DNA from: Takakia lepidozioides
Taxonomy: Eukaryota > Streptophyta > Takakiopsida > Takakiales > Takakiaceae
Length of the DNA: 64,000 nt
Reading direction: 5' to 3'
Assembly: GCA_030704615.1 (NCBI GenBank)
Contig: CM060734.1
Coordinates: 40,130,042-40,194,041 of the forward strand
Positions within the stretch are counted from its first letter, which is position 1; each line of letters begins with the position of its first letter. The notes under the pieces were generated by a model that did no database searches, was not told the DNA's origin, and saw nothing but the letters and a program-made list of their open reading frames with translations. The translations under genes were made by a program, and so were the position numbers. Shown in pieces: positions 17,115-29,605 of this stretch.

Positions 17115-19304
17115 GTAAAGTATTTTTCTGTGTCAGGGCTGTAGTGTAGAAGATTCTTTTCTCTAGTAGTAGACAGTATGATTTAGGTCGGCAGTGGGAC
17201 ACAATTATTTGACGATTAATTCAAAAGAAAGAGGAGAGAGAGGTGGCGGTCGAAGTTACTCCCGCTAGGAAGGTCAGCCAGCAGTAAAATCTTCTTTGTA
17301 AAATTACTAGAGTTGTCTTCAGGTCCAAGTTGTTTTGTCTCTATGCTCAGTACTTTCGGCACAAAGTTGATGTATTATTGAGGAAGAGTGGGATGGGATA
17401 CCTGGTCAAAGTGACCTACATAATTTTCCTTGATCATGCTCTGAAACAATGTGCACTGGTCAATTGTCGGGCTCTTTATTATGGCTACTAAAATTCCAGA
17501 CTCGCTTGTCTGGTTGGTTTTGGTTATGGATAGTCCAGTCCTGGTTGCTCATGGTGTGTACAATGGATTTTCAGCTGAGTGGGCTATGTGATAGTTGCAG
17601 TTATGTTTCAGTCTGGTGAAACTAGCTAGGAAATAGCTAGCTTTTACATATTGACATTTGGGATTGGCCCAAGTGTCAATCCAGGGGTCAAGGCAGATTT
17701 AGGCCCTGGAGTGGTTATCTTCACGGCAAGTGCGGAAGGCTCATCTTTCTCGAGTTGAGCCTCACCGCGCCTAGCTATGGCGCCGTAGTGTGGATTCCCC
17801 AATGCTGAAGCGATGCTTATACCACCATGAAGTTAATAAAGTTTTGGAGGAAGTTCATAAAAGAATCTCTATCACCCTCGTCTTGTGGGCTTTCTGGATT
17901 GATGATAGCCTAAGTATCCATGATTAATTTTTTGTTTTTTTGTGCCTTGCAAGGCAGCAAGTTATGGGACGTTCCTTTCATATGCTTCAAGAATTTAGTA
18001 AGCCACGCCACCCTCGTTGACATACATCCATCCACAGAGATGTACCCATTTTATGTTCTGACTGGGGTGCAGGCCTGGACTGTTGCAGAGGGTAGTTTAG
18101 GGGTGAAGATGGTCATATGGGATGAAGGTTACTCGAGCACTTACTCACAAGATGACTTGTCTAGAGTCCTTGATGCTGCGGGAGGAGCATTACACTAACT
18201 TGCAGCCTTGCGTTTTCACTGAAAAGTATCCTGGGTACACCTTGCCGCTTTATGCTAGCAAATGCTCAGCGATTGAGCCCAGAGGAGAACCCCGAACCAA
18301 AAACACGATGCACGACATCCCAGTTTCCTTATGTGCAATCGGCCATGAAGCCTGCAAAATTTGCATCCCATGTGCTCACATGGTGGCAACTGCCAACCAT
18401 GGAAATCCACATGAACATTTGTGCTTCTCTGTCCTCTGATTGCATATCGCAGTTCGCAATTGTCGACCCTTTGGTAGGAGGCATCATAAACTTGGCAAGC
18501 CATGGTTGTCCAATCCTTCGCTCGTTTGCAATGATCAAACGTCACCTATGAACTCTGCAAATCCCCCCTTGCATTCTCCTCACTAAACTCACCCCACTGC
18601 CTTCACCCACAGTCAACATCTTTACCTCCTTGAGTGGCTAAGAGGGGCGTTCAACCCCCACTCGCTTGCTAAAGTGCCAACAAAGGAGAGGTCCAATAAA
18701 GGAGAGGTCTCATGGTTCGATGTTAGTCTTGGGCACCCTTTCTCCGCAGTTGTCATACCAGAGCGAGATTTTCAAGCTGCTCCATCCCTCATCCAGTGCT
18801 ATAATGAGTCCTTTGTCAGTTGCCTGGAGACGCGAGCGTGGAAAGCGTTGGCTCACAAAGCGGCTGCCGCAAAGAAGACTAAGGGGCAAACAGAAAGCAT
18901 CCTTACCTCAGGTGGCGGACTCTCTCGGATGGAATGGGACGATGGATTTTTTTGCATTGGCCAGCGTGGGAATAACAAGTCATGTGAATAGGCGGCTCGA
19001 CATGGTTTTGGTTGACATTCCGGATGGAGAAGTCCCCACTCGAATGCATGATGTCCCTTCATGGAGTATCCCTGGCCGTGGGCGTCGTAAACCCTTTTTT
19101 TTTTGTAGTAGTGAAGATGTGGACTCTTAAGCACTCCTTTGGTCTCTGGGAGACTATTCTTGACAATAATGGGTGCATAGTTGTCATTGCTCCAAAAAGC
19201 GAGGCAACGGAGACCATGGTGGCCACCTCGACTGCGGAGACACGCGCCACACCAGTGCTGATGTCCAACACAGTTGGTTTTATTTGTGAGGGGAAAAGGG
19301 TAAG
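17115..19304. other. Intergenic region with unassigned open frames
   Basis: An AATAAA lies at 17835-17840, about 720 bp past the ABCF1 stop; I cannot say whether it is used. Between 17900 and 19350 there are several overlapping open frames of 90-180 codons on both strands (for example 17920-18198, 18666-19130 and 18853-19395 minus) without recognisable domains. Around 18630-18720 a box A-like stretch (GAGTGGCTAAGAGGGGCG) and a GGTTCGA are spaced like a tRNA-derived SINE, with the 12-mer AAAGGAGAGGTC repeated nearby. The area looks like accumulated repeat fragments. Confidence 0.3.
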
Positions 19305-19312
19305 GTTCAGTC
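19305..19312 (+). repeat. Left copy of 8-bp target-site duplication (GTTCAGTC)
   Basis: It directly abuts the left end of the hAT-type element and matches the copy at 20050-20057 exactly. Confidence 0.9.
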
Positions 19313-19466
19313 CAGTGTTGGGACGGTTCTTGCATTTGTGAAAGAACCTTCGGTTCCGGTTCCACAATTATTTCAAGAGACGGTTCCGGATCCAACTTTT
19401 AACATGGGGGCGGTTTCGGTTACCGGTTAGTTGTTGATAAAAACTACCGGTTCTTGGTTAGGTTCC

Positions 19467-19502
<36 letters not shown>

Positions 19503-20049
19503 AATTATATTTAAAATATTTTATCAGCCCGGGAGATTAAATAGCAATGTATTCACATATTTGAATTAAAATCCAACGATTTTATTAGTTTTCACTTAAA
19601 AAAAACAAACAAAAATACTCTAACTAAACTGGTAGAAGAAAATGGGTAAGATTTTATGGGTTGAAATTACTATTCAGCTACTGGCAAATATTGGCATCTT
19701 CTAACATTCTCATTGATTAATGAACTTAGCCAAGATATCATGGAGCTGGAGATTGAACCCAAGATCTCATGGCGTTGAAGCATTGAACATAGAATGTCAT
19801 GGCCTTCAAGCATTGAACCAGATCTCATGGAGCTTGCGAGCATTGAAGAAGTTTTGCCATGGCCCACTAGCTCTCCAGGTTATGCCAAGAGCCCACCAAA
19901 GGTTCAAAAACCTGAACCTGCCTGGGTTCTCACACCCAGCTGCGGTAAGGTTATGCACAGATCCCCATTGGTTCCAGTTCCGGGTCAGGTTCTGCGAGAA
20001 TGGGCCCGGTTCCGGTTAACCTGAACCGGCGGGTAACCGTCCAACACTG
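19313..20049. mobile_element. Non-autonomous hAT-superfamily DNA transposon (MITE-like), 737 bp
   Basis: The left end reads CAGTGTTGGGACGGTT. The right end is its inverted complement, AACCGTCCAACACTG, with one base difference. The element is flanked by identical 8-bp direct repeats, GTTCAGTC. Eight-base duplications and CA-starting terminal repeats are the hallmark of hAT transposons. Subterminal regions carry many GGTTCCGGTT-type motifs on both sides (around 19350-19470 and 19960-20035), as expected for transposase binding sites. No transposase is encoded. Inside are a T run (19469-19498) and roughly three imperfect copies of a 30-40 bp unit around ATCTCATGG and GCATTGAA (19735-19850). The intact termini suggest a fairly recent insertion. 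Confidence 0.9.
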
Positions 20050-20057
20050 GTTCAGTC
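20050..20057 (+). repeat. Right copy of 8-bp target-site duplication (GTTCAGTC)
   Basis: It follows the right terminal repeat of the hAT-type element and is identical to 19305-19312. Confidence 0.9.
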
Positions 20058-20872
20058 CCTCTGCTCTCATTTCTCATTTGCTGTTCTCCATTCATGTTGG
20101 CCCTAACTTTTCACACAACTGGGCATTTTATTCTACCTTATTGCACAGAAGTTTGACACAGTAGTGACTGAAAAACACGTAAAAATTTTCAATGTCAAAG
20201 GCACCTACCTGTCACGAAATGTTCCGATGGGAAGGCTATTTGCTTTCAAGCACTTTCCCTACCAGAGTGACTTTGCTCCATAGGAGATATCAGGTTGCAA
20301 AGATTTGTTTATGAGGAGGCAGCTTTGTATGCATTTGAGAGGGAAATTTTGGATTGCCCATTTTCCCGGGCAGCGCAATAGTTGGTCCTTGATCCATATC
20401 CCAGGGATAGGGCGAACGGGCCTATGACCGATCGCCCCATAACGTCAGGGCCTCTGATCTGCCCCAATTTTGCCAGTTGGCAAACATTGATTTGATAAGA
20501 CCCCCCAAAGAGTGTGATTGAGGGCTCAAGGTTCACACAAGTATTCTGATTGGTTCAACTTTGAAACCCAACAACTGTATGCAAACTTCATGAAATCAAG
20601 TACTTTCAAGTGGGGGATGCCCCGGATTTGGGGCATCTTATCAATTCCACCCGGGCTAAAAATGACAAGAATTCACCGGTAGATTTTTCACCATTGTTAG
20701 ATGAACGGTCATAGGCCTGTCTACCCAGGTGAAGTTTGTGCAAAATAGTTTTGGTGAACATGTTTCAAACCAAAGGAATTGCTTCCGGGACCACTTCTTG
20801 GATAGATCCATGTCAATGGCGTGGTGTGTCATAGGGGTCACATGACACCATAAAATTGCTCTACAAGGAAGC

Positions 20873-23800
20873 TTAGCACTGATTTTCCAATCCTCGGGAA
20901 GCAATCTGCAAAATATTAGTCCGTTTACTCGTGACGGAATGTACAGCTGCCCCACTCTTGTTGTCTATGGAAGGAAAGCTGGCCAGATCTTGCAAAGCAT
21001 TGGTGCAGCGCTCCTGCAGTACAGACTCTTCCTGCTCAGTAGTCACGCGTAATTGCTGGAGCAGCTCCCCCATTTCCTGATGTTTGTTTTCCTTTCGGTG
21101 GAGAGCTTTAGGCTGCACCTGACATTGTGGCAGCGGAGACATTAATGACTACTGTTCATTTAAAGACAGGCATGGACCTACAGTACTTCTTTCAACTAGC
21201 TCATAACAGCATCCATCTTGATCTCAAAAACTAATGTTACACTCAGCATCTTGCTCTTTGAGCTGCTCATGCAGGCTTGGAATCATTGTATAAATCAACC
21301 ACACAGAAAGTGTTTCTGGGAGTCTGTGTTTCTGGGAGTCTGCAGTTATCATTTTACAGAGAAAAATGGTAATAAAAAATGGAACATTATATCTTGAAAA
21401 AATTCAAAGGCGATCTATTAACTATCCAATACATCGATGTTGTCTCAAGCACGACCTGGGGTGGTGGTGGTGGATTGGCTACCTCTCTCACTGGATTCCC
21501 CTTCAAGAATGCCATCTGGCGGTCTGGCACAGATCTGCCTTGTGATGGGCTGCCATTGTGGCCATGCTTTGACTCCCGTGGCTTTGGTGGAGTGTATTTT
21601 GTTGGTAGGCAAGAACTTGTTGAACCAGAACTTGGAGACTGCAAACAAGTCCCCAACATACAGACACATAGCGACAATAAAGAACCTTGTGGAAACATCC
21701 TCTCATGCCCATTACCTGACAAATGGTACGAGAAGTGAACAAACCCATCCCCTCCTAAACCAGTGAGAAGAAATCAAACATCAAGGTTGTTATCTTCATC
21801 TTTCTATTGATAAGATAATGAACAGATTCTTGGTTTAGGCCTCTCCATCTCAATATCCAAGACTCTGATGCAGTGGACTGGTATTCCTCTTCGCGACCTC
21901 CCTTTACCCAAGCATAAAAGCTTGTTTCCACACATTTTCATTAATTTTGAGGATCTCAAGCAACGGCTGAAAGCTGTGACCTCCTTAGATCTTCATATAG
22001 ACCTAATATTGAACATTACAGCTGTACTGGCCTTGTCAACCAGAAAGATCAATGATGGGAGTGGCTCCCATTGATCTATAGCACAAGGCTGCTGCAAGCA
22101 AAATTCTTTTAAATCCGAAAGAAAATGACTGTGTTTACCTGTGTCTTTAGAAGGGGCTTATGAGTCTTGCTGACACAGTAAACATGGCACCGGGCCTCAA
22201 AGGCAGCTCTCTCACTGTGCTCCAGGCGCTCTGCGATTGCATACTTCTCTGCCCTGGCCTGTAACAATCACAAACATTTCTTTACGAACTTACAAGAAAA
22301 GTCCAATCTGCTCACATAGAGCTACAGTCCAGTCAAAATGTTTTGAGGGACCTAGCCTTTGCATGGATGTCAAATATGTTAGACTAAGACAGGGTGATGA
22401 GGGAGAGGATGCAAGAAAAATGGTCAGTTATGGTGTCAGGGCAGGAGGGACGCCAATGTCAACCACAACAACTTTTAACAGAAACATGGCCTCAAAATGG
22501 TGGAAAATTACAAACCTGCTTGAGGTCACCCATCAGAGATTGAATACGGGCCCTTAACGTGGTCAACTCAGCTTGGAGAGGGGCCATGGATGTCTGCACC
22601 ATTTGCAGCTCCTTCTCTTGTTCGCTGCAGAGTTTGCGCAGTTCTGACATCTCCTTGAAAACAGCTGGAAAAGCAACCTTTAGAGCCTTCAGTTCTTCAC
22701 TCTGATGGGCGCACAGTTGCTTGAGTAGCATCCCCGCACTCATCACACCTTCAAACTGGTCCAATCAACAATTCAACAGCCTCAACAACGGCATCTGTGT
22801 GTGTGCAGTTCAGGGTTGTCCTTCTTTGACCTTTGGGCAACCTAAGGAGGATGCTAAGGTTCATTCTTACTTTCCCACATGTGTGTGTGTGTGAGTGTGT
22901 ACAGACATTTAGCTATGCTATCGCTTACTTTGTGGCTATCCCATAAGCTCTTTGACCTTTCCATGGACGTTATAAAGCTTGCTCCTTTCGTTTTCTTTTT
23001 CTCTTTCTCTCTCTATGGCCACAGCCCGTTGTGTGGGCAACCTCAAGACAATATTCATTTTCTGATTCATTGTCCGGGGTTCTCTCACCAGAGAGACGCT
23101 CTCCTCAAATCTATCAAGGGAATCGTGCCTGTACCTCTGTTTACCAACTTTGAAAGTCTCGAGGCTGAGCCAGAAGCCCAGGCCCTTTTGGGGCCTAATT
23201 ATTGGGCAAACCACACACAGCAGATTGATGCTTGTGTGAAGGGATTTCTAGAGGATATCTGCAAAACCCGGATAAATTGTTTATTCCAAGGTAAGTCTAA
23301 CTACTGGCGTCAGCCCCTGACAAAGGTAGGTTCTGTCCCTTTGTTTCCGCTCAAACTGGGCACAGGGTCAATGGTCACAAGGCTACGGCAGACAAGGTCT
23401 TATGAGTACATTCTCTCTATGGCCACATGGCTAAAGCAAGCAAAGCCTTGTGGGTACATCTTTCTCAGGTTTTCAACTCAAGGTCAGCCCAAATACTTCT
23501 TGAAGTCTCATAATTTGGGCTTGTACCAGACACATGCATACCTCATGTTCTTTATTATTGAAGTCATGCTGTAGTTGCTGCAGTTCCTGGGCATATTGTC
23601 GGTTTTGTTGCATCATATCCTTCTCACTTCGGAGGACCTGTGAGAGACGGCGGGCTCGCCGTCCTGCCACTGACAGATCAATACCTGGGCTTGCACCTGC
23701 TGCTGTGTTCCTCCGGGATAATTTGGCCCATCTGGCAACAGGGCTCCCAGCTACCTTCTTCAAAATTTCCTTCTGCAACACTGAAAGATTCATTGCTCTA

Positions 23801-25020
23801 CTATCACTGATTTTTTCGTGAGAGGGTTCGGGGAGGTGTTTTGTCCTTCTTGCAGGGATACCATCTTGGACAGCTACAAGCTCTTTCATCTGCTCAGGTT
23901 GACCACCCAAGCTTTCAGGCAGGCTTGCCACCTTCTTTGGTAAATGAAATAATTTCTCAGGTGTACCACCCATGTTTTCAGGAAGGGCAGGTGACTTTCT
24001 CAGTGCAGTCTCCAGCTTTGGCGATGGCAATACTTGGCCAGTCGACTTTTCCGGCAACTTCTTAACTTTCCCTCTGCTTGAATCCTCTGCTTGAAATGAT
24101 TTAGCTGATGGCTTCGTGGATGCAGACCATGGCTTCTGAGAGGTCCCCTTCCTTACACCCATGACAGAACTTTTCAGCACAGCTATAGATTCTGTCACTG
24201 TGGCAGAATCATGCTTATTACCCTTTCCTTCCTGCAATATAATGGGCATGGACTTGCTGGGCAATTTGCTAGCAGATGTTCCAGTATTCAGTGAACTCAT
24301 CTGCTGTGTCTGTGTCATAACCAGTGCAACATTGACATCCTCTGAGTCTGTGGAATCCTGCAAGGAGTGCATCTTTAATTCAGCAATAGTATCCGTCAAT
24401 GCTGTTCGATCCTTGGAGCATGCCACCAGTTTCATCTGGTGGGGAAGTCCACTTGGTGACTGCAAAAATCCATTAATAGATCCAGAGACACAAGATGGCG
24501 AATACTTCACCTCTACATGAGTGGTCTCACTGCCATCCTTATCATGCTTACCCGTTGCCAAGTCTAGCCCGTAGCTCGGAATCTTCCCCGTCCATCCATT
24601 CTCCATGGAGGAGAAGCACTTGAGTGCCTGTGACTGTCCACTGCTTTGCTGGAGAGCTGATCTATTAGGGGGCAGACCCTTTCGCTTCCCTGCGAGAAAC
24701 TCCTTGCACACATCTTTTCTCACCTTCTCAACTACTCTAGATCCTGTCTTTCTGTGTAGTCCATTGGGTACATTCAAAAGATGAGTAGGCAGCTCCGAGA
24801 GACCACCGGGGGAAGCTCTTTGGTTGTGCTGAGCGGTCTTCTTGCAAATATCCGCTCCTACCCTGTCTTTGGGTTTGCCGGTTCCAGGCGGAGTAGAAAG
24901 CCCTGGCTGTGTAGAGGGTGTACAGGTGGCAGAGGTCCGTGCAATTCCAAATGTTGAGCACTTGGGCTGTCCAGAGATGGCAAGAGAACCCGTTCCTGAG
25001 CTTCTATTGTTTCCCTCCAT
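20873..25020 (-). CDS. Unrecognised coiled-coil protein, five exons
   Basis: Exons (minus strand): 25020-23542, 22755-22516, 22258-22139, 21638-21456 and 21118-20873. All four introns are GT-AG and phase 0, giving 755 residues. The first 450 residues are low-complexity and polar (Ser/Thr/Lys-rich). A semi-repetitive stretch holds several K(S/V)xxLPE(N/S) units around residues 345-385. Residues 440-620 are predicted coiled coil by eye: RRARRLSQVLRSEKDMMQQN, SEELKALKVAF, LRKLCSEQEKELQMVQ, ARAEKYAIAERLEHSERAAF. A Pro-rich stretch (NPPPPPQ) precedes a last helical segment with EMGELLQQLRV. I do not recognise a family; a cytoskeletal or chromosome-associated scaffold would fit the composition but is only a guess. 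Intron 1 carries a LINE tail in the opposite orientation. An upstream leader intron is possible (ttttgcag lies just before the ATG). The 3' exon may splice further. Confidence 0.7.
23000..23290 (+). mobile_element. LINE retrotransposon fragment (C-terminal tail of reverse-transcriptase ORF)
   Basis: Within one open frame (22879-23574) the segment reads SPLCGQPQDNIHFLIHCPGF and then SHQRDALLKSI. This fits the zinc-knuckle tail (C-x2-C, H, C) that ends the second reading frame of many LINEs, with the first Cys lost. No polymerase domain remains. It sits in intron 1 of the coiled-coil gene, antisense to it. The dispersed repeat at 23300-23425 follows immediately and could be its 3' untranslated part. 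Confidence 0.5.
23300..23425 (+). repeat. Dispersed repeat family, copy A
   Basis: It contains the shared core CAAGGCTACGGCAGACAAGG followed by TCTTATGAGTACATTCTCTC, preceded by a segment around CCCCTGACAAAGG and CAAACTGGGCACAGGGTC. Related copies are at 49025-49145, 26211-26253 (minus), 39524-39552 and 60702-60743. Confidence 0.7.
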
Positions 25021-26749
25021 CGCAGATACTGCAAAACTAACATAAAATCAAAAGAGCATCAGCTAAACCTGTCTTCCACCCTGGAACTAGAAGCGTAGGC
25101 TAGCAACTGAAATAACAGGACAGGATGGCGTTCACCGACCGACTTGCTTTTGGTCAGTGGATGCAAGAATGCGCATAAGGAGCTAGCATCAAACGCGCTG
25201 CCCCCACCATAGGAGCAGCCCCTCCTGTGTCCCGACCGTTGTCCCCTATCATGGGGCAGCCCTTTTGTGTCCCGACCCTCCTGCTTTCAAGGCAAAGGGC
25301 CGCAACAAGCCATGCACAGACGTTCAAAACACAAAAAATCCCTCACAAGTATGGAGAGACAGTCATGAGGACGTTAGGCTCTAATACCAAAAGAAGGGGC
25401 TCCACTAGACACTCATCATCAGAGCTACATGACATCCCCACACTCGCTGCAGCGGAAGAGAAAAGGAGAGTAGGTTTAGTCGTTTAGGCCAAATGTCACA
25501 GGGAGGTCGTCAAATCGCAGATGATTCCATATGCCCTACATTGTCATGTTCAGAGTTTCCAAACATCAATACATGGCAAATGAGATTCTGCACAGGGTGT
25601 GTTCAAATACTAGAATTTGCATGACCAAATTTCACCCAGTGTGCTTGACTTCAAGCCATGAATAGCGAACCTGGAACCATTCAGGCATCCATCCACAAGA
25701 ATTGGTAAGAAGGGTTCTCTCGGGCATTTCTTCTCACACTACCTCTATCTTCCGCGCATCAGTTGGAGGAAAACTCAACACCAAGATATGTGTAGGAAGG
25801 GAGTACAGGGATCTCTTCATCACCCCATTTCCATTGGAAATCCTCCTCCCTCCCCACACCCCAACCGGGTCAGGGCTTTAGGCTCAGCCTCCAGATTTTG
25901 AAAGTTGGTGAGCAGAGGTGCAGGGACCATGTTCTTGATGTCCTGAAGAGACATCAAGACAGAGATTCTCTGGTGAGAATATCAGGGACAATAATGTATC
26001 AGAAAATGGATATTCAATGTCTTCAGGCTGCCCGCACCACTGCTACAATCTCCTTTTCCTCTCTGCATCTGTTTATTCTTCAAAGGTAGGCTTCCCGCCC
26101 TGAGTTTAAATCTCAGTCTAGTGCCGAGGGTTGGTAGGCCCTTGATCCATGTCACAGACGGTAGAAACAAGTTCAGGGAAGTTTCATTTTCATCAGACAG
26201 TCTTTAAGGGAGAGAATGTACTCATAAGACGTTGTTTGCCGTAGCCTTGTGACGATTGACTGAGATGAGATGCGATGAGAGAGAGAGAGAGAGAGGTCAA
26301 ATTTACGGACTCAGGCAAAGTAGAGCTGAAGAATATGTATATGTATGTATGTTAGTGGCATATGTATGCAGGCCAAGCAATAAAGCCTCAGCACTCGGTT
26401 ATTACGGATAAGGTAAAGCCTCAGCACCGTGCCATTGCGTGGTTTGGGCACAGGTGGAGATGTTCGAACACAGAATCGGGTTGTTGCAAGTTATCGTTAA
26501 CACGAACTGCCGGTCAGGTGTACAAACCACCGTACGATCGGAAATCTGGCATGGAGCGGCGGCTAATTAGAGCAGTCAATTAGCTTAACGGGCCGTCTGG
26601 GGCTACATGCCGTTGCCGTCTATAACTTGCCCGACGCCGCCTGCCTGCGCAGCTCCTATAAAGCGGAAGCTGTGGTGTGTATATGTGTATGTGAGGCGAT
26701 TCTCGATCTGTGAGAGAGAGGCGCGTAAGACTGTGACGTTGAGTTGGCG
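25021..26749. other. Intergenic region with repeat fragments
   Basis: No gene is recognised. A short GA repeat lies at about 26278-26296. Repeat copy C is at 26211-26253 (minus). A TATAAAG box (26657-26663) sits 87 bp before the ATG of the broken BTB gene and fits its former promoter. A sentence-like segment at 26583-26610 (CTTAACGGGCCGTCTGGGGC) recurs in diverged form at about 28090-28113. Confidence 0.4.
26211..26253 (-). repeat. Dispersed repeat family, copy C (core only)
   Basis: The reverse complement reads GTCACAAGGCTACGGCAAAC followed by a segment matching the TCTTATGAGTACATTCTC core of copy A. A possible box B-like GAGTTTAAATCTCA lies 100 bp away (26101-26116). Confidence 0.6.
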
Positions 26750-27395
26750 ATGCAAGGGAAGCTGATGGATCCGAGCTGTGCAGAGCGGGAAGCCGAGGAG
26801 CGCTGGAAGTATGTGATGGAAAAGGTATACCGTGAAGATGATCGGGGTAGTCGTGAATGTCGGTGGACAACTCTTCGAGACATCACGGCAGACTTTGAGT
26901 AACGATGAGCATTCCATGCTGACTGCCCTCGTCCGGCGCAATTGATGGAGTAAGAAAGGCCTTTGGATTGATCGTGATGGACAGAGATTCAGGCACGTCC
27001 TCAATTATCTTCGCAATGGAACGATTTGGCTCAGTGATAGCAATTTGCTACGGGAAGTAAAAGAAGAGGCGGAATTCTTTTGTCTGTCTGGTCTGCAGGA
27101 GTTGTGTGAGGAGAAGATCCTGGAAGAGTTAGAAGCAAAGGAAACTGGGGAAACTGCAATCTCTAAGACCATTGAATCTAATGCTGATCAGTTACAAGTG
27201 ACTCTTGAGAAAATCCGGAAACTGGTGGCGATAAATTCATCTAATTCTGAGTTACGAACTATGCAAAAAGCTAAAGAGTTAAAAGAGGAAATTCGCCGCA
27301 AACTCCTTTACAAAACTCATGAGGTAGGAGAGACTCTTCAGCAAATTTCCTCGACACTCGATTCCGTTAAGGACGCGGTCTCACAAAAGGATTGA
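26750..27395 (+). pseudogene. Broken KCTD-like BTB (K+ channel tetramerisation-type) gene
   Basis: The sequence parallels the minus-strand gene at 29606-30142 through its leader and coding part. The ATG at 26750 opens MQGKLMDPS, but one extra G near 26843 shifts the frame just before the BTB core. In the shifted-back frame the core is readable: VVVNVGGQLFETSRQTL, a TGA at 26943-26945, then LWIDRDGQRFRHVLNYLRNG and EEAEFFCLSGLQELCEEKI. A long helical tail runs to the stop at 27393-27395. With one frameshift and one stop it cannot make the full protein. The second half (27045-27395) stays open, so a shorter product is possible but unlikely. It is tail-to-tail with its intact relative. Confidence 0.8.
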
Positions 27396-29605
27396 CTGGG
27401 AAACCGTAGATCTGCACTAAGCTTCTGAATTACCTTGAGGCTTGAACTCGTGATTTGCAATATTTTGAGTTTTGAGAAAGGATTCTTTGTTTCGTAAGTA
27501 CCGATGTCTACAAGTTTCAACCAACGGCCGAGGAATAGAGTTTTGGTGTCCATAAGCAGTGACCTAAGTATTTATTAGACACGCACATGGAACTTGGTGA
27601 GTTTCTGTGTCAACCTCAGCTTTATTGTTCTCTCTGTCTAGGCGGAATCCTGATCTGTGGATAGGAAAGTACAACTCTTATCATTCTGGTGTTTAATATT
27701 CTTGGCTTGGCCCTTTTCCGGGTTTATGTTCACGAGGTGTAAGTTGGCTTTACAGGTGGTGATATCTAATCTTATGTCGTTCAAATTACAGCAAACGAAT
27801 AGCTTTCGGTATCCACGGTCGTGTGTGGACTTTGTTATTAGCCCACCGCGTTTTGCATATTTCTTCTGCATTGGAAACAGTCTGACCACTCTTGTCACTC
27901 TGTCGGGTGTTGGATGCGCCCGCGTTGATGCCTGTCATGGTTCAAGCAACAGCTCTCTCCTCTCGGCCTCCATGCAGTGAGCAGCTTTGTACAGTGCGGG
28001 GAACATTAACGCCTTAGCATATGGTCTATGTGTGTAGTGTATAACGTACAAATGAGGAAGTGCAACGGAGTTGCTAAGCCGTCACTTTGTTTAACGGCAC
28101 GTCTGGAGCTACCGTTGACGTAAGACCATTTTGCATGGCTCTCACTGACTCACAGTTCACCAGGAGTGTCAACATCCACATCCAAGTCCACATCAGATCA
28201 GTCTATAAGTGGGTGAATAGAGGCGATCTACACGGACAAGGAAACCATCTTGAAATTGAAGGGGTCTTCTACAAATGATGAAATCCTGTACAGCTTTATT
28301 TACAGGAAACGTGATCTACTAATGCATTTGCATTTCTTGCACAGTGTGACAAACTGCGTCACACTGATAGCTGTATGCTTGACTTACAAGCCTCAGAACC
28401 TCAGCATGCACAGCACTCTGAAATCTATTTAACACAGAACACAGAGTTGAACATCACTGTTCTTTTCCAAGCTGTGGGTTAATTGGTTGTCAGCTTAGAA
28501 GAAAGTAGCACTGCTCATCCCTAACTGAAGTCTCTAGAAAACTGCAAAGTCTAGGGAGATGGCATTGCATTTGCTCCCAAAGTCGTGGTTACAAATGTAT
28601 TCAGGTGCTTGCCTTGACCACGGGAGCCCTACGACTTGCTCAACCTCTGCAACAGTCAGGATTTTCATCAGAAGTAACCGAAGAAGCACAATATGAGTGC
28701 ACACCGCCAGGGATGTTGTGCCGGTGATTTTCTCTCGGAGCTCGATATGAAACTAGCATCTTCCACCTAAATGTTGGTAGCAAACATTTGCCTTGCCCTC
28801 CGCAGACGTCTTGATAACAAAACTTCACTTTCTGGGACTTCGAACTCATGATTTAAGCTAACGGTAGCATACCTCACCACCTGGCCGCAGAACAGCGTAA
28901 AGAGCACTGTAGACAATTGCATGGGTGCCAGAAAACAACTGCAGTCCGACACATTTGACATTGTATTTCAACTGGAAAGAACATTCTGATTGTAAGGGAA
29001 AGTACCAGCCGGATCGAGAAAATCTTGAAACCGTTGCAGGAAAGTGTTCACTTTGGATATGTAACAAACAAATTATTGGATTGTTTTGTATTTATGTTCC
29101 TCTGGATCTGGTCAGAGGATAACCATAGCAAATTCAAGGTAATTCAGAAGCTTCTTGTGCAATTTTCCAGATTCCCACGAGTTCAGTCATGCATTCACGC
29201 AAATCTACAAGAGGCCCTTCATATCATTCCTCCACGGTGGACCTGCTATTCTGCCAAAAAAGGAACATATTATCTGAGCTTCAATGGATCGCAAACATTG
29301 CACTTGCACACCAGTGGTCGTTGACACACAGTAGTTGGAATCCGACCTGTACCTGTCAAGTACCTTTGTTTCCCAAGCTCAGCATTTCCCGCGATGATTT
29401 TAAAGTACAGAGGAGATCACAGTTGAATGGATTTCAAAACCAAACCAGAACTTCTCGTAGAACCATGTGAATTCGCAAAAGGGCCAAAAATTCACCCCCT
29501 TCCAAATCTATCTGGAAGGCATGCTCATTCCAGCGTGCAATTAATCGTCTGCCTCTTGTGGTAGGAAGAAGTAGTGGGTTCTTAGGCCTGAGTGCTTCAA
29601 TATTC
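27396..29605. other. Spacer between the two BTB copies
   Basis: No domain-bearing open frame is seen. A segment at about 28090-28113 (GTTTAACGGCACGTCTGGAG) resembles the one upstream of the broken BTB copy at 26583, suggesting that more than the coding part was duplicated. The rest is unremarkable mixed sequence with short open frames on both strands. Confidence 0.35.

Noticed and set aside
18853-19395. 180-codon minus-strand open frame
   Set aside because: It overlaps equally long plus-strand frames, shows no domain, and runs into the hAT element, so chance or repeat-derived sequence is likelier.
20656-20955. 99-codon minus-strand open frame after the coiled-coil gene
   Set aside because: It could be an extra 3' exon (a ttttgcag acceptor lies inside), but the composition is not convincing and the upstream exon already ends with a stop.
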